Positions 1-8,659 of a stretch of 64,000 nucleotides of DNA are shown here, piece by piece; the stretch's first letter is position 1; the number at the start of each line of letters is the position of its first letter. The notes below the pieces were generated by a model. That model was given only the letters and a program-made list of their open reading frames with translations. It did not search any database and was not told the origin of the DNA. The DNA comes from Palsa-504 sp963769715 (lineage in GTDB: Bacteria; Actinomycetota; Actinomycetes; Streptosporangiales; Streptosporangiaceae). The stretch spans positions 310,001 through 374,000 of the forward strand of contig CAVYNE010000031.1 in NCBI GenBank assembly GCA_963769715.1, in the 5' to 3' direction. The position numbers and the translations under genes are program-made.

Positions 1-86
1 CACTTGACGAAGCGAAACCCTACAAACTTCAAGCGTCTGGGGTCAACAGACAGAAGTGGCCCGGCTACAGTACGCGAGTGGCCCGG

Positions 87-506
87 CTACAGTACGCGCA
101 GCTCGACGCTGATGTTGCCGCGGGTGGCCCGCGAGTACGGGCACACCAGGTGCGCCGCCTCGGCGATTTCCCGCGCCTTCTCCCGGTCTAGGCCGGGAAT
201 GTGAATGATCAGCGTGACCACGAGTCCGTAAGCCTCCCCCTCGGGCCCGATGCCCACCTCGGCGGTCACGGTGGACTCGCCGGGATCCACCTTGGCCCGG
301 CCGGCGACGAGCCGCAGCGCGCTGTGGAAGCACGCCGAGTACCCGGCGGCGAACAGCTGCTCGGGGTTGGTGCCGTTGCCGCTGCCGCCCATTTCGACCG
401 GCGGGGCGAGGTCGAGATCGAGGCGATGATCGGACGAAACGACATGGCCGCTGCGGCCATCCCCCGTCGACGTGGCCTCGGCGGTGTAAAGAACCTTGTC
501 GGGCAT
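87..506 (-). CDS. ohr: Organic hydroperoxide resistance protein, Ohr/OsmC family
   Basis: A 139-residue Ohr-type thiol peroxidase that reduces organic and lipid hydroperoxides in the cytoplasm. Both redox cysteines are visible: Cys59 in the YSACFHSAL motif and Cys122 in HLVCPYSRATRGN, the latter also being the Ohr signature that separates the family from OsmC. The length matches the family. The stop codon lies inside a 22-bp tandem duplication (55-98), so the last codons are repeated just after the stop. It ends a minus-strand series, with cobQ starting upstream and 9 bp between the two genes; no functional link to cobalamin is implied. No MarR-type regulator is visible in the window. Confidence 0.93.
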   Translation of the reverse strand: MPDKVLYTAEATSTGDGRSGHVVSSDHRLDLDLAPPVEMGGSGNGTNPEQLFAAGYSACFHSALRLVAGRAKVDPGESTVTAEVGIGPEGEAYGLVVTLIIHIPGLDREKAREIAEAAHLVCPYSRATRGNISVELRVL

Positions 507-515
507 GAACAGACC

Positions 516-2131
516 CTATCGATCGTGGTTGAGTGATGAGGCCAGCGTGGGCAGGCCGGGTACCGGGCCGCCGGAGATCAGTCGGCTCAGCGCCGCGGTG
601 TCGAGGTAGCCGGCGACCAGGTCGCCGAGCGCGTCCAGCCGCGCTTCCCGCACGGCGGCGAATTCGGTACCGGGCGCGGGCGTGAAGTCCCGGCCGGCCA
701 GCGCCGCCACCTCGGCCAGGAACGCCCGCCTGAACTCGTCGTTCTCCAGCGCGCCGTGCCAGCTGGTGCCCCACACCGAGCCGCGGCGGCAGCCGTCAAG
801 GAACGGTTCCGCCTTGGCATCGGTGATCTCGGCGACGCCGTGGTGGATCTCGTACCCGGCTACCGGCGCGCCCAGCGCGCGGCCCCGCGGGCGGCGCAGG
901 ATCTTCTCCGGCCCGAACCGGACGTGCACCGGCAGCAGCCCGAGCGCGTCGACCGTGCCGCGGCGCGACTCCACCGGGTCGTCGATCTGGCTGGCCAGCA
1001 TCTGGTAGCCGCCGCAGATGCCGAGCACGGGCCGGCCCGCGCCCGCTCGGTGACCGCGTCGGCCAGGCCGCGGTCCCGCAGCCAGGCCAGGTCGGCGACG
1101 GTGGCCCGCGACCCGGGCAGCACCACCAGGTCGGCGTCGGCCAGGTCGGCCGCCCTCACCGCGAACCGCACCAGCACGCCCGGCTCGGCCGACAGCGCGT
1201 CCACGTCGGTGAAGTTGCTGATCCGCGGCAGGCTGACCACCGCGACCCGGAGAAAATCTTTTCCGCCGAACGAAGTGGGTGCTACGCCATGGTCGATAGT
1301 GGTCGAGTGGTCACGGGGAAGGTGCTGGCGGGTGGCGGGAAAGTGCTCGCGGGTGGGAGACGGCTCGCGGGTGGCGGGAGACGGCTCGCGGGTGGCCAGC
1401 CCTGAAGTACGGAGCGACAGCGAGTCTTCGACGTCCAGCCAGAGGCCTTCGCGCCAGGGCAGGACGCCGTAGACCGGGCGGCCGGTGAGGCGCTGCAGCA
1501 TGGCCAGCCCGCTGTCGAGCAGTTCCGGGGCGCCCCGGAACTTGTTGATCACGAAGCCGGAGATGAGCGCCTGGTCGGCGGGCGAGAGCAGGGCCAGCGT
1601 GCCGTACATGGCGGCGAATACGCCGCCGCGGTCGATGTCCCCGACCACGATGACCGGCAGGCCGGCCGCCCGGGCCAGGCCCATGTTGGCCACGTCGGTA
1701 TCGCGCAGGTTAATCTCGGCCGGGCTGCCCGCGCCCTCGCAGATGACCACGTCGTAGGCGTCCCGCAGCCGGGCCAGGCTGTCCAGCGCCACCTGCTTCA
1801 GGCGCGGCGCGTGCGCCCGGTAGCCGACCGCGTCGGCTTCGGCTTCAGGGTGGCCGAGCACGACCACCTGGCTGCGCCGGTCGCTGCCCGGCTTGAGCAG
1901 CACCGGGTTCATGTCGGCGGCCGGCTCGATGCCCGCCGCGGCCGCCTGCATGGCCTGGGCGCGGCCGATCTCGGCGCCGTCCAGCGTGACGAAGGAGTTC
2001 AGCGACATGTTCTGCGCCTTGAACGGCGCCACCTTCACGCCCTGGCGGGCCAGCCACCGGCACAGCCCGGCCACCAGCACGCTCTTGCCCGCGTCCGAAC
2101 CCGTCCCGGCGACCAGCAGCGTCCCTCGCAC
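516..2131 (-). CDS. cobQ: Cobyric acid synthase, frameshifted
   Basis: CobQ/CbiP amidates four side chains of adenosylcobyrinic acid diamide, using glutamine and ATP. The N-terminal dethiobiotin-synthetase-like domain begins with the P-loop-like GTGSDAGKS at residues 9-17. The C-terminal GATase domain has the nucleophile motif LGICGGYQML and the GYEIHHG motif. The two halves lie in different frames. One base appears to be missing in the GC run near 1035, so translation from ATG 2131 would leave frame just before the GATase domain. A GTG at 1028 could begin a separate 170-residue GATase piece. Between the domains, about 45 residues of Thr-Arg-Glu-Pro microrepeats are inserted (DNA about 1250-1400). 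This is either a pseudogene or a sequencing error; cobD nearby supports a real B12 locus. Confidence 0.85.
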
Positions 2132-2215
2132 GGATGCAGGCTACTGGGCGGGATGTTTGGCGCCATCCAGGAGGGTACTTGTACGGCACTAAAGGCTTAA
2201 CAAGGAGGCCCCGAG

Positions 2216-2347
2216 ATGTTGCTCTTGATCCTGGCCCTGCTGGTCATCCTGGCCCTATTCGGCGCGGGATTCGCTCTTCACGTGCTGTGGTGGATCGCCG
2301 TCGCGGCGCTGGTTATCTTCCTGGTCGGCTTCTTCCTCCGCCGGTAA
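2216..2347 (+). CDS. 43-residue hydrophobic membrane protein, DUF5670-like
   Basis: A short gene missed by length cut-offs. It is preceded by a strong ribosome binding site, AAGGAGG at 2202-2208, eight bases before the ATG. The product is almost entirely hydrophobic, with two membrane segments (residues 2-20 and 23-40) separated by a His-Val-Leu-Trp-Trp turn, and it ends in Arg-Arg. This matches the small lmo0937/DUF5670-type hydrophobic proteins common in actinobacteria, whose role is unknown. Its 3' end overlaps the convergent cobD end by 35 bp. The family call rests on size, topology and the LFGAGF and FLVGFFLRR motifs, not on a database search. Confidence 0.72.
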   Translation: MLLLILALLVILALFGAGFALHVLWWIAVAALVIFLVGFFLRR

Positions 2348-3290
2348 ACCCAGCTATCAGCACGGCCAGGGCGGTCGCGGACACGGTGACCGCCCTGGAC
2401 AGGAAGATTGCGCGGCGGATGTCCTCCGACTCCGGGGCGTGCCCCTCCCCCCCAAGCTCCGGGCGCGCCTCGGCCACGCCGCCGTAGACGTTCATCCCGC
2501 CGAGGCGGACACCGAGCGCAGCCGCGAAGGCGGACTCGCACCGGCCCGCGTTCGGGCTCGGATGGCGGCCGCCGTCGCGGCGGACGACCCGCAGGACCCG
2601 CACGGGGTTGGATCTGGTCACCAGCGGGGCGCAGGCCGCGGTCAGCGCGGCGGTGACGCGGGCCGGAATCCAGTTGGCCACGTCGTCCAGGCGCGCCGAG
2701 GCCCAGCCGAACCGCAGGTACCTAGCCGAACGGTGGCCCACCATCGCGTCGAGCGTATTGACCGCGCGGTAAGCGACCAGCCCCGGGATCCCGGCCACCG
2801 CGCCCCACAGCAGCGGCGCCACCACGGCGTCCGAGGTGTTCTCGGCCACCGACTCGATCACCGCCCGGGCAATCTCGGTGCCGTCCAGTTGAGACGGGTC
2901 GCGGCCGCAGAGGCTGGGGAGGACGTCCCGGGCTGAGGCAAGATCATGGTGGTGCAGGGATAGCCTGGACCGTTCGGCCTCATGATGGAGCGAACGGGCC
3001 CCGGTGACCGCCCACACCGCGAGCGCGGCCGCGGCCGCCTGCCACGGCGGCCGGCCTCGCGTGCGGCGGTGCAGGACCGCGGCGGGGGCGGCCACGGCCA
3101 GCACGCAGGCGGCCGCGTGCGCGGTGCCGCGGCGGCGGCTGTCGGCGTAGTCGCGGGCCTCGAGCGCGGCGGCGGCGCGGCCGAACGCGGCCACCGGATG
3201 CCCGCGACGCGGGTCGCCGAACACTGCGTCGAGCGCCACGCCTGCCGCCAGCCCGGCGGCCAGCGGCCATCCTGATCGTTTGGGCACCAC
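2313..3290 (-). CDS. cobD: Adenosylcobinamide-phosphate synthase CobD/CbiB
   Basis: A membrane-bound enzyme of 325 residues that attaches aminopropanol to adenosylcobyric acid, the step after CobQ. The N-terminus (WPLAAGLAAGVALDAVFGDPRRGHPV) is typical of the family, as is the central ESVAENTSDAVVAPLLWG motif around residues 145-162 with YRAVNTLDAMVGHR after it. Several hydrophobic segments agree with a polytopic membrane protein. cobQ lies downstream on the same strand, separated only by the small convergent hydrophobic gene, so the two may form a cobalamin pair. No cobalamin riboswitch was recognised upstream. Confidence 0.92.
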   Translation of the reverse strand: MVPKRSGWPLAAGLAAGVALDAVFGDPRRGHPVAAFGRAAAALEARDYADSRRRGTAHAAACVLAVAAPAAVLHRRTRGRPPWQAAAAALAVWAVTGARSLHHEAERSRLSLHHHDLASARDVLPSLCGRDPSQLDGTEIARAVIESVAENTSDAVVAPLLWGAVAGIPGLVAYRAVNTLDAMVGHRSARYLRFGWASARLDDVANWIPARVTAALTAACAPLVTRSNPVRVLRVVRRDGGRHPSPNAGRCESAFAAALGVRLGGMNVYGGVAEARPELGGEGHAPESEDIRRAIFLSRAVTVSATALAVLIAGFTGGGRSRPGR

Positions 3291-3387
3291 GTTATTGTGC
3301 TCTCCTGAGGGCCTAGGACCATCGGCTTAGGCGAGTTGCGGCGCGTGACCGATGCGGGCGGGTGCGGATGGCGGGCAAGCTGGCGCT

Positions 3388-4116
3388 ATGAATAGGACAT
3401 ACGCGGAGCTTGGTGGGCTGATGACGCTGATGACCGGGGACGAGAAGCACGGGCCGAGCGCGACATCGACGCTCGATGTGCTCTGGGTCCTGTACGACCA
3501 GGTGCTCCGGGTGTCGCCGGACACCGTCGACGACCCCGGCCGCGACCGGTTCCTGCTGTCCAAGGGGCACGGGCCGGCCGCCTACTACGCGGTGCTCGCG
3601 GCCAAGGGGTTCTTCCCCGAGGCGTGGCTGGCGGGCTTCGGTTCGGCGTCCTCGCGGCTCGGTTACCACCCGGACCGCAACCTCATTCCCGGCGTGGAGA
3701 TCGCCAGCGGGTCGCTGGGGCACGGGCTGCCGCTCGGGGTCGGCCTGGCGCACGGGCTGATCGCCCGGGGGCGGCCCGGCCTCGGGGGTGCCGCGCCGCG
3801 GGTGTACGTGCTGGTGGGCGACGCGGAACTGGACGAGGGCAGCAACAGCGAGGCGATCGTGTACGCGGGCGCCGTGGGCCTGCCCAACCTGACCGTGGTC
3901 GCGGTCGACAACCGCTCCTCGTCGTACGGCTGGGGGCCGGGCGGGATCGAGGCGCACTTCGCGGTCAGCGGGTGGTCGGCGGTCCGCGTGCCGGGCCGCG
4001 ACCATGCCGCGCTGGCCTCGGCGTTCCGGGTCACGTCGGCCGGAGCGGAGTCCGGTTCACCCGGTTCTTCGGTCGGACCTCAGCTGGTCGTGGCCACCGT
4101 CGAGGGGAAGGAGTGA
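3388..4116 (+). CDS. Transketolase, N-terminal (thiamine diphosphate) subunit
   Basis: First half of a split transketolase of about 242 residues. It carries the thiamine diphosphate and magnesium motif VGDAELDEGSNSEA followed by VAVDN. SKGHGPAAYYAVLA and GSLGHGLPLGVGLAHG are also conserved positions of the substrate channel. I chose ATG 3388 because homology begins there; an upstream in-frame extension to 3352 looks non-coding. The C-terminal subunit follows after 6 bp, so the two are almost certainly translated together. Split transketolases of this type occur in many actinobacteria and act in pentose phosphate or specialised sugar metabolism; the exact substrate cannot be told. Confidence 0.92.
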   Translation: MNRTYAELGGLMTLMTGDEKHGPSATSTLDVLWVLYDQVLRVSPDTVDDPGRDRFLLSKGHGPAAYYAVLAAKGFFPEAWLAGFGSASSRLGYHPDRNLIPGVEIASGSLGHGLPLGVGLAHGLIARGRPGLGGAAPRVYVLVGDAELDEGSNSEAIVYAGAVGLPNLTVVAVDNRSSSYGWGPGGIEAHFAVSGWSAVRVPGRDHAALASAFRVTSAGAESGSPGSSVGPQLVVATVEGKE

Positions 4117-4122
4117 ACGATC

Positions 4123-5040
4123 ATGCCTGACCTGCGGACGCCTACTGACATGCGGACGGCTTTCGCCGCCGAGGCTAGTGAGCTGCTTGATGAGGACCCG
4201 CTGACCGCGGTCGTGCTGGCGGAGATCTCCGCCGACCTGTTCGCCAAGGCCGCGGCCAGGCACCCGGACCGGGTGCTCAACGTGGGCATCAGGGAGCAGT
4301 TGATGGTCAGCGTGGCCGGCGGGCTGGCGCTGGCCGGGATGCGGCCGATCGTGCACTCCTACGCGCCGTTCCTGGTCGAGCGGGCTTTCGAGCAGGTCAA
4401 GCTGGATCTCGCGCACCAGGGCGGGCACGCGGTGCTGGCCAGCATCGGGGCGTCGTACGACGCGGCCCAGGCCGGGCGGACGCACCAGGCGCCGGGAGAC
4501 GTGGCGCTGGTGGACAGCGTGCCCGGGTTCTCGGTGGTCGTGCCGGGGCATCCGGCGGAGGTGCCCGGGCTGCTGCGCGGGGCGGTGGACGGACTGGACG
4601 CTGGCTCTACTTACTTGCGGCTTTCGACCGAGAGCAACCGGGAGGCGCGGCCGGTGTGGCCGGGGCTGCAGGTGGTGCGTTCGGGGCGGCGGGCGGTGGT
4701 GGTGGCGGCGGGGCCTATGCTCTCACCGGTTCTCAACGGGGTCGCTGACCTGGACGTGACGGTGGCGTACGCGACGACGGTCCGGCCGTTCGACGCCGAG
4801 GGGCTGCGTTCACTGGAAGCCTCGTCTGGTGCCGTGGTGCTGGTCGAGCCTTACCTGGCGGGGACGTCCGCGTTCGCGGTGTCCGCGGCGCTGGCGTCGC
4901 GGCCGCACCGGCTGCTGAGCCTGGGCGTGCAGCGCGGCGAGCTGCGGCGGTACGGGACGCCGGGCGATCATGCCGGGTGGCAGGGACTGGACGCGGCCGG
5001 GATCCGGCGCTCGGTGACCAGATTCCTGGGCATGGCCTAG
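4123..5040 (+). CDS. Transketolase, C-terminal (pyrimidine-binding) subunit
   Basis: 305 residues containing the pyrimidine-binding domain, with the catalytic Glu in the LNVGIREQLMVSVAGGLALAG region near residue 60, followed by a transketolase C-terminal domain ending SVTRFLG. It complements the subunit just upstream, with a 6-bp gap and an AAGGAG ribosome binding site at about 4107-4112 inside the end of the previous gene. Together the pair gives a full transketolase length of about 545 residues. No sugar-specific neighbour is present to point to a pathway. Confidence 0.92.
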   Translation: MPDLRTPTDMRTAFAAEASELLDEDPLTAVVLAEISADLFAKAAARHPDRVLNVGIREQLMVSVAGGLALAGMRPIVHSYAPFLVERAFEQVKLDLAHQGGHAVLASIGASYDAAQAGRTHQAPGDVALVDSVPGFSVVVPGHPAEVPGLLRGAVDGLDAGSTYLRLSTESNREARPVWPGLQVVRSGRRAVVVAAGPMLSPVLNGVADLDVTVAYATTVRPFDAEGLRSLEASSGAVVLVEPYLAGTSAFAVSAALASRPHRLLSLGVQRGELRRYGTPGDHAGWQGLDAAGIRRSVTRFLGMA

Positions 5041-5091
5041 GCTCTAGGTTCGTGGAGCGGTGCATGCCTGGAGCTGTTACGCCACGGGACG

Positions 5092-6195
5092 ATGCGGCCT
5101 AGGACGCTGCTTGTCGTGGTCGCCGCCTGCGGCGCGGCGGCCGGCATCGCCGCCGTGATCGGTGCGGCCGTACCCTCGCCCTCCCCCACCCCGTCGCTGT
5201 CGCCGGCGCCGGGCGTGCGTGCCTCGGCCTTGCCCGTGCCTGCCTCGGCCTTGCCTGGCTACCAACGCGGGAACGTCAACGAACACAGCGACGTGTACCC
5301 CTACGCGGTGTACGTTCCGTCGAGCCTGCGGGCTGATTCGGCTCCGCCGCTCGTGGTGGTGCTGCACGGATGTGGCATGACGGCGGACCAGATGGCCGCG
5401 GCGAGCCAGTACGACGCGCTCGCGGAGCGCGACCGGTTCATCGTCCTGTATCCCGACGTCGACGCTCTCGACGCGGATACGTACGGGCGCTGCTGGAGGG
5501 GCATCTGGGCGCCGGACCTCGAGGGCCGGGGCGTCGGGGACGCCGCCGCGATCGTCGACATGACCAGGGCCGTCACCAGACGCTGGCACGCCGATCCCGG
5601 TCGCGTCTATGCGATCGGCATCTCCGCGGGCGGGTTCGAGACCGCGATCCTCGCCGCCTACTACCCGGACGTGTACGCCGCGATCGGTATCCACTCCGGC
5701 GCCCCGTATATGGGAGCCGAGCCGGGGTGCCTTCCGGCCGGCGCGAACACGGCGGAGCTGGCGGGCGGCGCACTGGACGCGATGGGCCCGCGGGCCCGGG
5801 TGATGCCGGTCGTCGTCATCCACGGCGACGCGGACCCCGCGGTTCCCTACCGGTGCGGACAGCAGGCCATCGCGCAGTGGCTTGGCGTCGACAACCTGGT
5901 CCTGGCGCGCGAACACCGCCCTGGGGTGCCGGGCTCGCCGGCCGGGAGCCGGCCCGCCGTCGTCCCGGGCGGGCACGGGTACACGGTGCTGTCGTATGCG
6001 GATGGTTCGGGCTGCGTGGTCGCGCAGCTGTGGACCATCCATGGCATGGGGCACTACTGGTCGGGTGGTTCGGCCGATCCTGCCTCGGCGCGATACTCCG
6101 ACCCGCGGGGACCCAGCGCCGCCGCGGCCTCCTGGGCGTTTTTCTCCCGCTGGGGGCTTTCCGGGCCGCTGCGCCCGTGTGCCCGCGCGGGCTGA
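5092..6195 (+). CDS. Secreted PHB-depolymerase/feruloyl-esterase-like hydrolase
   Basis: A 367-residue alpha/beta hydrolase with an N-terminal signal sequence (residues 1-27) and a Ser/Pro-rich linker, suggesting export. The oxyanion motif is VVVLHGCG near residue 90. The nucleophile is Ser178 in GISAGG, Asp lies in HGDADPAVPY, and the catalytic His is likely in HGMGHYWSGG near the C-terminus. This order matches the LpqC/esterase PHB depolymerase family. The true substrate could be polyhydroxyalkanoate, feruloylated xylan or other esters. The gene stands alone between the transketolase pair and the tRNA. Confidence 0.85.
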   Translation: MRPRTLLVVVAACGAAAGIAAVIGAAVPSPSPTPSLSPAPGVRASALPVPASALPGYQRGNVNEHSDVYPYAVYVPSSLRADSAPPLVVVLHGCGMTADQMAAASQYDALAERDRFIVLYPDVDALDADTYGRCWRGIWAPDLEGRGVGDAAAIVDMTRAVTRRWHADPGRVYAIGISAGGFETAILAAYYPDVYAAIGIHSGAPYMGAEPGCLPAGANTAELAGGALDAMGPRARVMPVVVIHGDADPAVPYRCGQQAIAQWLGVDNLVLAREHRPGVPGSPAGSRPAVVPGGHGYTVLSYADGSGCVVAQLWTIHGMGHYWSGGSADPASARYSDPRGPSAAAASWAFFSRWGLSGPLRPCARAG

Positions 6196-6284
6196 CAGCG
6201 CGAGGCCCTGGGGCCGCCCACCCTGGGGCCGCCGCCGCGGCCCTCGGACTGCCGGCGGCCGGCATCGCGCCGCCGGGGCAGTTT

Positions 6285-6337
6285 CATGATCGTGAGCAGT
6301 TTTGGGCGCTATTTGTCCCGAACTGCACATGATCATG
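6285..6337. repeat. Imperfect 17-bp inverted repeat
   Basis: Two arms (6285-6301 and 6321-6337) pair at 15 of 17 positions around a 19-base loop, downstream of the esterase stop. No T-tract follows. It may be a terminator, a protein-binding palindrome or a dispersed REP-like element. I saw no close full copy elsewhere in the window. Confidence 0.5.
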
Positions 6338-6533
6338 AGTTCGGGGAAGTCTGGGTTTGGTACGGATACGCAGTTCAGCGGCTTGGGCGTGGCGGAGCTG
6401 TCATCGTTGACGGCGGATTCGGGTACGGTGGGCTGTTGGCGGACGCGGGGGCGAATCTGCGTCGCCAGAGGCCGACACACTGGGACCTTCGCGTGGCCGT
6501 CACGTGATCTTGGCGATGCACAATTACGTTCGG

Positions 6534-6607
6534 GCGCCCGTAGCTCAGCCGGACAGAGCAGCTGCCTTCTAAGCAGCGGGTCGCGGGTTCGAATCCTGCC
6601 GGGCGCG
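6534..6607 (+). tRNA. tRNA-Arg (anticodon TCT)
   Basis: A complete cloverleaf. The 7-bp acceptor stem pairs GCGCCCG with CGGGCGC. The D arm is present, the anticodon stem GCTGC/GCAGC encloses the loop CTTCTAA with anticodon TCT, the variable loop has 5 bases, and the T arm has GTTCGAAT. The discriminator base is G and CCA is not encoded. Its 3' part recurs at 13731-13759, 22629-22669 and 33691-33702, which marks it as the integration target for the region that follows. Confidence 0.95.
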
Positions 6608-7954
6608 CTGACCTGCGAAAACGCATCATTTGGGGGGCTTAGCAGCTCCACTACAGCGCTCTCGCAGCAGGATCCAACGCTTCGGGCTGCGCTCAGTCTG
6701 GCAGGACACCGCCAAGCGACGCGATCGAACTGGGGTGAGCCCGTATGCGATCGTGATCGAGGGCGACGGCTCGACTAACTACAGTGGTGCCCAATAAACC
6801 CATCTCGCACGGAGCCCCGCTCCTGTGCTGAGCAACCCTCCGCTACCCGTGTTCGTTACGTAGCTGGTCAGGCAGGATCCCGGTCGTCGCGGTCCCAGAA
6901 GGAGCGTGCTGTTCGCGCTGGATGATGCGGTGCGATCGGCAGGTGGGGCGATCCCGTTTCGCCGCGGCGATGGACCGCTTAGAACCTGCGGCCTTCGCCA
7001 GGCACCTAGCCGACCAGAGTCATCTGGTCATTGCCTGCAGGATCGGTCAGTTCTTCGGGTCTTCCCAGTCCAGACCCGCCGCGGTTCCGAGGATGATCAC
7101 CGTTGCGATAACTGAAGGCAGACGGGCACGAGTAATCTTGCGGTAGCCGGGGCCGGCATGAGAGCACGCTCCTATCACGCCAGCCCCGGCGAAATCACGA
7201 GTGTAGGAGGCTGTGCACAACACTCGTCGATGAACTGTGCAAGTACGCCGGATGGCGGTGCGGTACCAGGCGACGTGCCCGGGGAGACCCTGGCGGCGCC
7301 ACCCCCGGTTACCAGGACAGATGCCGTTGGCTGGCTGGGCTGCGAGAGGATCCGGAAGGGCTCGCGTCCGTACCGGCGCCAGATAGTTATCCACACGTGA
7401 CCTGTGGATGCCCGGTCACAGGCCGGCGTCGGCCGGCGATGTCGCGGCCGTGGCCCGGCGGCACCGAAAGCGGCATGGCTTTGACGACAACGCAGGCAAC
7501 TCGGCGCCGGCCAGCGCGCCCGCCCGTCGAACTGGCCCGCGGCCGGCAGGCTAGCGGCCGCGATGCCTGGCGCTATTGCCCCGAATTCCGATGATGGGTT
7601 CCCAGCGGGTCGCCTCGACGGGCAAGAACATCCCTTTGGCGAAGGCCGGGCGCCACGACCGGCCGGCGCCCCAGCGCCGGACCACCAGCCCACTGAGGGG
7701 CGCGAAGGTTCGGGCTGTGTACCGCTGGGACGGGGCCGTGCCACTGGCCACGGCCAGCCTCGTATTCGCGCGCCGGCTCGACCAGCCTTGCTACCGGGAC
7801 GGGCCGTATCGGGCCGGACAGATCGGCGGCCCGGTCGGCCGATCCTCTTCCGGCCATGGCATCGTATCCGGGCTGGGCTGAGGATCGCGGAGTCGCGTCC
7901 GCCAGGCCGGCTCTGGGTGCGCGAACCGGCCCCGGGCGGTCTTGATCCCGGTTG
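6608..7954. other. Gene-poor island edge with paired DnaA-box-like sites
   Basis: No open frame here looks like a gene; codon use is inconsistent in all frames. 6649-6692 matches 26123-26166 at about 37 of 44 bases and could be the end of a lost gene (reading TTAL-QQDP-LRAA). A perfect TTATCCACA lies at 7387-7395, facing TGTGGAT at 7403-7409, which together form a 7-bp inverted pair. Confidence 0.5.
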
Positions 7955-8659
7955 TCAGGGTGCTGTTCCCGGCACCCGGTCGCGGCCTCGCCGGCCCTGG
8001 TACCGGGCCGGGGAAGGCGGTGCATGCCGTGCGGTGAACATGGCCCACACGACCTTTCCCGCGTCACTTGGCGTGGTGTAGCCCCACAGGTCGCTGAACG
8101 CGCAGATCATCTGCAGCCCGCGGCCGGCCTCGGCCAGGGAACCGGGCGTTCGCGGCACCGGAGCCGCTTTGCCCGGGTCGGCGACCGCGCACAGCACCCA
8201 GGGGCCCTGTTGCAGCAGGCCGAGCTGGATAGGCCCTCGGGGACCCGTATCGCCGGGCCCTGGCAGGGCGTGCCGCAGCGCGTTGGTCACCATCTCAGAC
8301 ACCACGATCGCGATGTCCTGGCTGCTGTGTGCCGTGCCCCACCGGCGCAACGTGGCGCGGGTGAAGTCCCGCGCAGCACGGACCGAGCCGGCTTTTGCGC
8401 CGAGCGCGCGCGTGGCCATCCGCGGCGGGCAGGCCCAGCCTGTCAGGGCGGGATCCGGCGGTGACCGCCAGCTGCCGGACGCCAGGCCGGCCATCTCCGC
8501 GGCCGGCATCAGCCAGTCGCAGCCGGTGCTGTCCGCCGGGTGCGACGGGTGCGCCGCCATCACCGCCCTGTCAATCTCGGCGCGACACGGAAACAGGCGC
8601 CAGCCTCGGACCGCCTTCAGGACCACCGCTGCGGGAACGGAGGTGCTCACTGGTGCCAT
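7955..8659 (-). CDS. GHKL ATP-binding protein, anti-sigma (RsbW-like) family
   Basis: 234 residues. The C-terminal half is a HATPase_c_2 domain: the N-box is IAVVVSEMVTNALRHA-like (VVSEMVTNALRHALP), the G1 region is VLCAVADPGKAAPVPR, and the G2-like part is AEAGRGLQMI. Proteins of this kind are abundant in streptomycete-like genomes as serine kinases or binders of anti-sigma antagonists. The N-terminal 90 residues are not recognised. The start overlaps the end of the upstream repeat-protein gene by 13 bp, so the two form one operon. It lies inside the island and may be plasmid-derived. Confidence 0.75.
   Translation of the reverse strand: MAPVSTSVPAAVVLKAVRGWRLFPCRAEIDRAVMAAHPSHPADSTGCDWLMPAAEMAGLASGSWRSPPDPALTGWACPPRMATRALGAKAGSVRAARDFTRATLRRWGTAHSSQDIAIVVSEMVTNALRHALPGPGDTGPRGPIQLGLLQQGPWVLCAVADPGKAAPVPRTPGSLAEAGRGLQMICAFSDLWGYTTPSDAGKVVWAMFTARHAPPSPARYQGRRGRDRVPGTAP

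Noticed and set aside
2132..3390. Cobalamin riboswitch near cobQ or cobD
   Set aside because: No B12-box-like conserved core was recognised upstream of either gene.
3733..4005. Minus-strand frames opposite the transketolase genes
   Set aside because: Shadows of a gene pair with clear thiamine diphosphate motifs.
5077..6651. 524-codon minus-strand frame covering the tRNA
   Set aside because: Antisense to the esterase and passes through the tRNA gene; no protein-like features.
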